Source of the DNA: Methylophilaceae bacterium UBA6140
GTDB taxonomy: Bacteria > Pseudomonadota > Gammaproteobacteria > Burkholderiales > Methylophilaceae
Length of the DNA stretch: 5,240 nucleotides
Reading direction: 5' to 3'
NCBI GenBank assembly: GCA_002423265.1
Contig: DIVE01000102.1
Span: 6,737-11,976 of the forward strand
The position numbers were made by a program, and so were the translations under genes. The notes below the pieces were generated by a model. It saw nothing but the letters and a program-made list of their open reading frames with translations, was not told the DNA's origin and did no database searches. Shown piece after piece: positions 1 to 4,746 of the stretch (positions are counted from its first letter, which is position 1; each line of letters begins with the position of its first letter).

Positions 1-177
1 AGCAGATCAGCCAGAGATGTCTCGCTTGGCATGTATGCGTTGTTCACCACGGGTGTCGCCATCTGGCTGCTTTACGGCATCCTGATTTCATCCTGGCCGG
101 TCATTCTGGCCAATGCCGTTACTCTGGTGCTGGCTTCTGCTGTCATTGCAATGAAGCTCAGATTTGACGGCAGGTGA
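1..177 (+). CDS. SemiSWEET-type small sugar transporter (MtN3/PQ-loop family), 3' end only
   Basis: The frame is open from the first base to a TGA at 175-177 and gives 58 residues; the start lies outside the window. The visible part reads SARDVSLGMYALFTTGVAIW, a charged loop running into a hydrophobic helix. The rest of that helix, a short S-W-P turn and a second hydrophobic helix follow (about residues 32-52), ending in a short basic tail (MKLRFDGR). This matches TM2 and TM3 of bacterial SemiSWEETs, which are about 85-95 residues with three TM helices and work as dimers that move sugars through the inner membrane. TM1 with its PQ motif is not visible. Only seven bases separate its stop from the stop of the convergent BrkB-like gene, leaving no room for an intrinsic terminator between them. 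The family is recognised by pattern; the substrate cannot be inferred. Confidence 0.82.
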   Translation, partial: SRSARDVSLGMYALFTTGVAIWLLYGILISSWPVILANAVTLVLASAVIAMKLRFDGR

Positions 178-184
178 ACACGCC

Positions 185-1477
185 CTAGGCGTTGATCATC
201 GCCTTGGTCTGGCTGGCCTGTAATCTGCCGGCCATTTTCTTCAGAAAACTGATGGCGACTTTTGGGTCGCTCATCAACAAGGTTTCCGTATTTGCGGCGC
301 TGATGACGACAACTTCGGCGTGATCGGACACCACAATTGCATCGGCGAATCTGGCCGTGTTGGTCAGAAATGCCATTTCGCCGAAGTAATCGCCAGCTTC
401 CAGTGTGCGCAGCACATGTCCCCCGCTCACGAGCTTGATCCCGCCCGAGATCACATAGAACAGGTCATGGCTTTCGTCACCCTGATGAAATACATAATCC
501 TCGTGCTTGTAGTGTTTTCCGTAACGCTTCATCAGTTCGCGCAGATAGTGCCGGCTGTCTTTCGGCAGGTCGGTAAACAATCCGCGCAGAAGCAGAACAT
601 CCTTTTTGTGCAGAATGCTGATCAGTTCGGTGCCGATCATGAAGACGGCGAAGGTGTAGTAGAGCCAGCCGATCGAGATGAAGAGGTTTTTCATGCCGCC
701 GAACATGCTGCCGTATGACTCGTTGACCGACAGGAACAGGGCAAAGGCAGGGCGCATCGCCAGCCAAAGCAGGGCGATGACGATGGAACCGATCAGTATG
801 TGGCGGAAGCTCGTTTTGGCCGGAAAAAATATGCGGTAAAACCCGGCGATGCAGAGCGTGGTGAATGCCAGCGAACCGGCGGCGTTGATGGTCTGGGTAT
901 AAATGGCGGTGGGCTTGATGAAATCGATGATTTTTTCCAGTATCAGGCCACTGACGGTAAAGATGAAGAAAATCAGCAGAATGCCGAGTACTGCGGCGGA
1001 GTCCTTGATTTTTTTCTGAATGAATGAAGGCGTCTCGATCATTGCGGCCATGGTGTAAAAAGCCGACCTTAGCGCGCCTGCCAATGGCGTGACCACCCAG
1101 AATAATGCAAACAGGCCAAATGCCCCCCAGACGGCTTTTTGCTGGGAAGCGTTATACACCTCGACCATGATCCGACTGCTCAGTTTCGGCACCAGGTTGC
1201 TGGTCAGTATCGCCAGTTTGACGATGGCGTAATCCGAGGTGAAGACCAGATGGCTCAGGGCAAAGAACATCAGCAGGGCCATGGGGATCAGCGCGAACAA
1301 GGCATAGAACGATAGCGATGCCGACATGCTGAGGCCGTTGTGCGACTTGAATGCCGCCATCGTTTCGCGCAGCACGAACAGCGGTGTGCTGTAACGATGG
1401 CGTGCATAGGCTTCGCGCGGCCGCGCGATCGCCGGGTGTTTGCTCAGTGATCTGACACGCTGAAAGCGGCTGCCCAT
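185..1477 (-). CDS. YihY/BrkB-family inner-membrane protein fused to a C-terminal cyclic-nucleotide-binding domain
   Basis: This 430-residue protein has two parts. Residues about 35-290 are a YihY/BrkB-type membrane domain with about six hydrophobic segments (roughly 53-77, 116-138, 158-184, 198-216, 224-249, 265-288). Family-like stretches are HNGLSMSASLSFYALFALIP near the N-terminus and YGSMFGGMKNLFISIGWLYY near the end. Residues about 303-425 are a CAP-ED/cNMP-binding fold: HQGDESHDLFYVISGG, then the phosphate-binding cassette GDYFGEMAFL (362-371) with Arg376. The residue after that Arg, often Ser, Thr or Ala, is Phe377, so ligand binding is uncertain. YihY was once called RNase BN, but that activity belongs to another enzyme, and the function of this family is not settled. 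The ATG directly abuts the pip TGA and has no clear Shine-Dalgarno, so translational coupling is likely; Met40 is the next in-frame Met. The first 30 residues are basic and probably cytoplasmic. Confidence 0.88.
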   Translation of the reverse strand: MGSRFQRVRSLSKHPAIARPREAYARHRYSTPLFVLRETMAAFKSHNGLSMSASLSFYALFALIPMALLMFFALSHLVFTSDYAIVKLAILTSNLVPKLSSRIMVEVYNASQQKAVWGAFGLFALFWVVTPLAGALRSAFYTMAAMIETPSFIQKKIKDSAAVLGILLIFFIFTVSGLILEKIIDFIKPTAIYTQTINAAGSLAFTTLCIAGFYRIFFPAKTSFRHILIGSIVIALLWLAMRPAFALFLSVNESYGSMFGGMKNLFISIGWLYYTFAVFMIGTELISILHKKDVLLLRGLFTDLPKDSRHYLRELMKRYGKHYKHEDYVFHQGDESHDLFYVISGGIKLVSGGHVLRTLEAGDYFGEMAFLTNTARFADAIVVSDHAEVVVISAANTETLLMSDPKVAISFLKKMAGRLQASQTKAMINA

Positions 1478-2443
1478 TCAGTAATCGACCGATTTGAATT
1501 GTTCAGTCGCGGCGACCAGCGCGGCGCGGGTGGCGGGCTCCATCGCCGAGTGGCCGGCATCGGCAATCATGTGGAATTCTGCGTGCGGCATCGACTGCCG
1601 CAACTGCCAGGCGGTAATCGGCGGACATACCATGTCATATCTCCCTTGCACGATGATGGTTGGAATGTGGCTGAGTTTTTTGCTTTCTTCCAGCAGATCG
1701 CGTTGGCCGATAAAGCACTGATGCTTTATATAGTGTATCTGTACCCGTGCTCTGGCAAGTTGCACTTCAGCCGTGACCGGCGTGCCGCTGCCATCGCCCG
1801 GCAATAGGGTCATGATACTGCTCTCGTATTCGTTCCAGCGGGTCGCGGCGGGCACGCTGAGGTCCATCTCATCCGAGAAGATGCGTTTCGCATACGCTTC
1901 AAGTGGGTTGTCACGTTCTTCTTCGGGAATGCCTTCCAGCAGTCTGGCCCATGCTTCCGGGTGAAACTGTTCGCATTGACCCAGAAACCAGTCCAGCTCG
2001 CTCCGGCGGCTGAGGAAAATGCCGCGTAGTATCAGGCCTGAAACCCTGTCCGCATGTGCGCTTGCATAAGCGAGTGCCAGCGTGCTACCCCAGGAGCCAC
2101 CAAAGACCAGCCAGCGGTCGATGCCCAGATGCGCGCGCAGTTGATCAATGTCGGTGGTCAGGTCATCCGTGGTGTTGGCGGCGGTGGCGCCGAGCGGTGT
2201 GCTGCGTCCGCATCCGCGCTGGTCAAGCAGGACAATGCGGTAGTGCGCCGGGTCGAAGAAGCGGCGCTGGTTCGGATTGCATCCGCTACCGGGGCCGCCG
2301 TGCAGAAACACCACAGGTTTGCCGCCGGGGTGGCCGCATTCTTCATAATAAATGCGGTGATTGTTGGACACCGGCAGCCAGCCGGAATTGTAGGGTTCCA
2401 GCTCCGGATACAAATTGTAAGCGGTCTCTTGCGACATGGTCAC
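1478..2443 (-). CDS. pip: Proline iminopeptidase (prolyl aminopeptidase, peptidase family S33)
   Basis: This 321-residue alpha/beta hydrolase is full length for the family (about 310-320) and releases N-terminal proline from peptides, normally in the cytoplasm; no signal peptide is seen. Visible motifs are LYPELEPYNSGWLPV at the N-terminus, the oxyanion motif HGGPGSGCNP (48-57), DQRGCGRS (74-81), the nucleophile elbow GGSWGS with Ser117, Asp270 in GRYDMVCPP, and His298 in DAGHS. These give a complete Ser-Asp-His triad. Glu207 in NEYES matches one of the two Glu that bind the substrate amino group, but the other position appears to be Gln235 (ARVQIHY, usually ARIENHY). The first possible start is GTG at 2443, with GAAAG six bases upstream; an ATG two codons later (2437-2435) is an equally reasonable start. 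An in-frame TGA just upstream excludes a longer protein. It is the first gene of a leftward unit with the BrkB-like gene. Confidence 0.93.
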   Translation of the reverse strand: MTMSQETAYNLYPELEPYNSGWLPVSNNHRIYYEECGHPGGKPVVFLHGGPGSGCNPNQRRFFDPAHYRIVLLDQRGCGRSTPLGATAANTTDDLTTDIDQLRAHLGIDRWLVFGGSWGSTLALAYASAHADRVSGLILRGIFLSRRSELDWFLGQCEQFHPEAWARLLEGIPEEERDNPLEAYAKRIFSDEMDLSVPAATRWNEYESSIMTLLPGDGSGTPVTAEVQLARARVQIHYIKHQCFIGQRDLLEESKKLSHIPTIIVQGRYDMVCPPITAWQLRQSMPHAEFHMIADAGHSAMEPATRAALVAATEQFKSVDY

Positions 2444-2482
2444 TGCATACTTTCATATTGATTTTTATGGGTAATCCCAGAC

Positions 2483-2509
2483 ATCATAACATTTATGTGA
2501 AAGGCCGAA
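2483..2509 (-). promoter_or_regulatory. Possible sigma70 promoter for the pip-brkB unit
   Basis: On the minus strand a good -10 hexamer TATGAT (2488-2483) lies about 40 bases upstream of the pip start. The best -35 candidate is TTCGGC (2509-2504), but the spacing is only 15 bases and the match is weak. A start of transcription near 2476 would give a leader of about 33 bases. The position is sensible, but the call rests mostly on one hexamer. Confidence 0.25.
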
Positions 2510-2521
2510 TTTCGCGGCTTA

Positions 2522-2557
2522 TTACAATTGTGGTGAAATTGTAAATAAATTGTAAAT
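2522..2557. repeat. Triple TTACAATT/AATTGTAA array with an exact 11-bp tandem repeat; possible operator
   Basis: TTACAATT (2522-2529) faces AATTGTAA (2537-2544) across seven bases, forming a perfect 8-bp inverted repeat. The right arm is part of AAATTGTAAAT (2536-2546), which is repeated exactly and without a gap at 2547-2557. The 8-mer therefore occurs three times in 36 bp, once inverted and twice direct. The 11-bp period is close to one helical turn, so the two direct copies would lie on the same DNA face. The array ends six bases before a candidate xoxF -35 box (2564), roughly -42 to -77 from the predicted start, where activators commonly bind. The repeats are seen directly; the operator role is inferred. 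Confidence 0.55.
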
Positions 2558-2563
2558 AGAGTA

Positions 2564-2592
2564 TTGCAAATCGTTTTGGAAAGTTCTAAGAT
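2564..2592 (+). promoter_or_regulatory. Candidate sigma70 promoter for xoxF
   Basis: TTGCAA (2564-2569) and TAAGAT (2587-2592) each match the consensus -35 and -10 hexamers at four of six positions and are separated by exactly 17 bases. Transcription would start near 2599, giving a leader of about 130 bases before the xoxF ATG. The weak hexamers, together with the repeat array directly upstream, would suit an activator-dependent promoter. No better-spaced pair was seen closer to the gene. Confidence 0.45.
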
Positions 2593-2593
2593 G

Positions 2594-2655
2594 CGTTTCA
2601 CTGCATGTAAATGCAGCCCAAGTTAGGCTATGAAACGATCGTTAATTCGGTTTCA
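2594..2655. repeat. Nested dyads in the xoxF upstream/leader region
   Basis: Several symmetric elements lie here. CTGCAT (2601-2606) and ATGCAG (2611-2616) form a perfect 6-bp inverted repeat around GTAA. They are flanked by CGTTTCA (2594-2600) and TGAAACG (2631-2637), a perfect 7-bp inverted repeat. TGAAAC (2631-2636) is also complementary to GTTTCA at 2650-2655. AACGATCGTT (2634-2643) is a perfect 10-bp palindrome overlapping the middle arm. These could be protein-binding sites or alternative hairpins in the transcript. If transcription begins near 2599, the first CGTTTCA arm would be almost entirely outside the RNA, which would favour a DNA-level role for that pair. Confidence 0.4.
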
Positions 2656-2678
2656 AAAGTCGAAGGCGATGCGTTTTT

Positions 2679-2698
2679 GGTTTTAACTGATTTAAACC
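2679..2698 (+). promoter_or_regulatory. Imperfect stem-loop just upstream of the xoxF ribosome-binding site
   Basis: GGTTTTAA (2679-2686) pairs with TTTAAACC (2691-2698) with one T-T mismatch and a CTGA loop. It ends about 18 bases before the GGAG of xoxF. It could protect the 5' end of the mRNA or affect ribosome access, but it is AU-rich and modest in stability. Nothing ties it to a known regulatory RNA. Confidence 0.3.
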
Positions 2699-2728
2699 CT
2701 TAGTATTAACAACTATGGAGATTCAAAA

Positions 2729-4606
2729 ATGGAGATGAGCAAAATCAAGTTAGCTCTCGGTTTGGTAGTTGGTGCTTCCCTGGCTATGCCTATGGTCGCA
2801 TCTGCTGCTGCTGACCAAGAAGCAGCTATGAAGGACAAAAACAACTGGGCACATCCACGTGGCCAGCACAACAACCAAGGCTACAGCCAACTGAACCAGA
2901 TCAACAAGGGTAACGTCAAGAACCTGAAGGGTGCATGGACATTCGCAACCGGTGTAAACCGCGGTCACGAAGGTTCACCAGTCGTTGTTGGTAACATGAT
3001 GTATGTCCATACAGCATTCCCGAACAACGTTTACGCACTTGACCTGAACGACAATCAGAAGATCGTCTGGTCCTACTTCCCTAAACAAGACCCATCCGTT
3101 CAAGCAGTTCTGTGCTGCGACAACGTAAGTCGTGGTCTGGGTTTCGGTGACGGCAAGATCTTCCTGCAACAGAATGACGGCATGCTGGTCGCTCTGGATG
3201 CGAAGACCGGTGCAAAAGTTTGGGATGTTTCCAACACTGATCCTAAGGTCGGTGCTACTAACACCAACGCACCTCACATCATCAAGGACAAGGTTATCAC
3301 CGGTTGCTCGGGTGCTGAATTCGGCGTTCGCTGCTTCCTGGCTGCCTACAACATCAAGGACGGTTCGCTCGCATGGAAGGCCTACTCCACAGGTCCTGAC
3401 AGCGAAGCTCTGATCGGCGACGGCTTCAACTCTGCCAACCCACATTACTCCGCTCTGTCCGTCTATCAGGACGTCAACGGCGGTAACAAGGAAGGCGGCT
3501 CCTTCAAGGCCCTGTCCAAGGACCAGCTGAAGTACCCGGTTGCTGACCTCGGCGTCAAGACCTGGCTCAAGCCACAAGCTGTCAAGGATGGCTGGCAACA
3601 CGGTGGTGGCTCCACATGGGGCTGGTGGCCATATGACCACAAGACCAACCTGGTGTTCTACGGTACCGGTAACCCATCGGTCTGGAACCCGGACGTTCGT
3701 CCAGGCGACAACAAGTGGTCCATGACCATCTTCGCCCGTGATGTCGACACCGGCATGGCGAAGTGGGGCTATCAAATGACACCACACGACGAGTGGGATT
3801 ATGACGGCATCAACGAAGTCATCCTGTTCGACAAGGGCGGCAAGACCTACGCCTGGCACCATGACCGCAACGGCTTCCACTACACCTTCGAAGCCAATAC
3901 CGGCACACTGGTACAAGCCACCAAGGTACATCCGTTCGTCAACTGGGCAACACACGTTGACCTCGCTTCCGGCGTACCACACAAGGATGCCAAGTACGCA
4001 ACTCACCAGGACTACAACGCCAAGGGTATCTGCCCTGCCGCGCTGGGTACCAAGGACCAGCAGCCAGCTGCCTACTCCCCACGTACCGGCCTGATGTACA
4101 GCCCGCTCAACCACGTTTGTATGACCTACGAGCCAGTTGAGTCCAAGTACATCGCTGGTCAACCATGGGTTGGCGCTACGCTGACCATGTTCCCTGGCCC
4201 TGACGGCGTCATGGGTGGCTTCGCTGCTTATGATCCGATGAACGGCAAGGCTGTCTGGTACAACAAGGAGAAATTCTCTGCCTGGGGTGGTGCTCTGACC
4301 ACTGCTTCCGACCTCGTGTTCTACGGCACTCTGGACCGCTGGTTCAAGGCTGTTGACGCACAGTCCGGCAAGGAACTCTGGAAGCACCAGGTTGGTTCCG
4401 GCGTGATCGGTAACGCGTTCACCTACGGTCACAAGGGTAAACAATACGTTGGCGTACTGTCCGGTATCGGCGGTTGGGCTGGCGTAGCGATGAACCTGGG
4501 TCTGACTAACCCGACAGACGCACTCGGTGCTGCTGGCGGTTACGCAGAACTGACCAAGTACAACGCTGCTCCTGGCGGCGGTGCACTGAACGTGTTCGCT
4601 CTGTAA
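2729..4606 (+). CDS. xoxF: XoxF: PQQ- and lanthanide-dependent methanol dehydrogenase (complete)
   Basis: This 625-residue periplasmic quinoprotein oxidises methanol, normally passing electrons to cytochrome XoxG. A Sec-type signal peptide is visible: basic start, hydrophobic core about 8-22, and AxA cleavage near residues 26-28. The mature part is an eight-bladed propeller with family landmarks: vicinal Cys129-Cys130 (the disulfide lying on PQQ), GGGSTWGWW with Trp297 (the other face of PQQ), metal ligands Glu197 and Asn315, and PHDEWDYDG with catalytic Asp357 and Asp359. Asp359 is the extra lanthanide ligand; calcium enzymes (MxaF) have Ala there, which separates XoxF from MxaF. The gap between Glu197 and Asn315 is 118 residues against 84 in MxaF, an insertion of about 34 after NPHY (237-240). 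The C-terminus ends at GGGALNVFAL without the longer MxaF tail. GGAG (2717-2720) lies eight bases before the ATG. Codon use favours AAC, CTG, GGT/GGC and CGT, as in highly expressed genes. The XoxF4-like Methylophilaceae clade is likely but unproven. Confidence 0.96.
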   Translation: MEMSKIKLALGLVVGASLAMPMVASAAADQEAAMKDKNNWAHPRGQHNNQGYSQLNQINKGNVKNLKGAWTFATGVNRGHEGSPVVVGNMMYVHTAFPNNVYALDLNDNQKIVWSYFPKQDPSVQAVLCCDNVSRGLGFGDGKIFLQQNDGMLVALDAKTGAKVWDVSNTDPKVGATNTNAPHIIKDKVITGCSGAEFGVRCFLAAYNIKDGSLAWKAYSTGPDSEALIGDGFNSANPHYSALSVYQDVNGGNKEGGSFKALSKDQLKYPVADLGVKTWLKPQAVKDGWQHGGGSTWGWWPYDHKTNLVFYGTGNPSVWNPDVRPGDNKWSMTIFARDVDTGMAKWGYQMTPHDEWDYDGINEVILFDKGGKTYAWHHDRNGFHYTFEANTGTLVQATKVHPFVNWATHVDLASGVPHKDAKYATHQDYNAKGICPAALGTKDQQPAAYSPRTGLMYSPLNHVCMTYEPVESKYIAGQPWVGATLTMFPGPDGVMGGFAAYDPMNGKAVWYNKEKFSAWGGALTTASDLVFYGTLDRWFKAVDAQSGKELWKHQVGSGVIGNAFTYGHKGKQYVGVLSGIGGWAGVAMNLGLTNPTDALGAAGGYAELTKYNAAPGGGALNVFAL

Positions 4607-4629
4607 TCAGGTCGCAAGACTTAATTCAG

Positions 4630-4644
4630 AACTAACGTTTAGTT
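4630..4644 (+). repeat. Small perfect dyad downstream of xoxF
   Basis: AACTAA (4630-4635) and TTAGTT (4639-4644) form a perfect 6-bp inverted repeat with a CGT loop, 24 bases after the xoxF stop and upstream of the terminator. It is AU-rich and lacks a T-run, so it is not itself an intrinsic terminator. It might contribute to 3'-end stability or bind a protein, and it may also be chance. Confidence 0.3.
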
Positions 4645-4656
4645 ACTGTGTCCTAT

Positions 4657-4686
4657 AAACACCCCGTTTCGGCGGGGTGTTTTTTT
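4657..4686 (+). terminator. Strong rho-independent terminator between xoxF and xoxJ
   Basis: AAACACCCCG (4657-4666) pairs perfectly with CGGGGTGTTT (4673-4682) around a TTTCGG loop, which can close further as a UUCG tetraloop over a U-G pair. A T-run (4680-4686) overlaps the end of the stem. The shape is that of a classic intrinsic terminator. It begins 51 bases after the xoxF stop and ends 60 bases before the next gene, so most xoxF transcripts should stop here and xoxJ would depend on read-through or its own promoter. Confidence 0.93.
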
Positions 4687-4689
4687 ATC

Positions 4690-4695
4690 TATAAA
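4690..4695 (+). promoter_or_regulatory. Weak -10-like box that could serve xoxJ
   Basis: TATAAA follows the terminator T-run by three bases and sits about 50 bases before the xoxJ start. The only hexamer at 17-base spacing is TTTCGG in the terminator loop, a poor -35. A separate xoxJ promoter is therefore possible but poorly supported. Confidence 0.15.
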
Positions 4696-4746
4696 AGACG
4701 CTAAGAAGCGCCATTGAACACAGCTAACCATGACGAGGATGAAATA

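Noticed and set aside
2501..2520. AAG-G-CCG / CGGCTT imperfect hairpin in the divergent region, considered as a terminator
   Set aside because: It has a bulge, only six pairs and no proper T-run on either strand, and lies upstream of both divergent genes.
2054..2544. Overlapping plus-strand open frames opposite the 5' half of pip
   Set aside because: Their products are low-complexity, Arg/Ala/Gly-rich and unlike known proteins; pip has a complete catalytic triad on the other strand.
2590..2676. GATGCGTTT repeated at 2590-2598 and 2668-2676
   Set aside because: A single 9-bp direct repeat 78 bp apart with no symmetric or promoter-linked placement; likely chance, although noted near the dyads.
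2715..2738. A seven-codon open frame starting at an ATG in the xoxF ribosome-binding region, with ATGGAGAT repeated at 2715 and 2729
   Set aside because: The first ATG overlaps the GGAG used by xoxF and has no ribosome-binding site of its own; the 8-bp repeat probably reflects two purine-rich AUG contexts by chance.
2975..4444. Long open frame on the minus strand opposite xoxF (489 codons)
   Set aside because: It lies entirely antisense to xoxF, resembles no family, and is explained by the strong codon bias of xoxF, which leaves few stops on the opposite strand.
4699..4710. CGCT-AAGA-AGCG mini-hairpin before xoxJ
   Set aside because: Four base pairs only; too short to support a function without conservation data.
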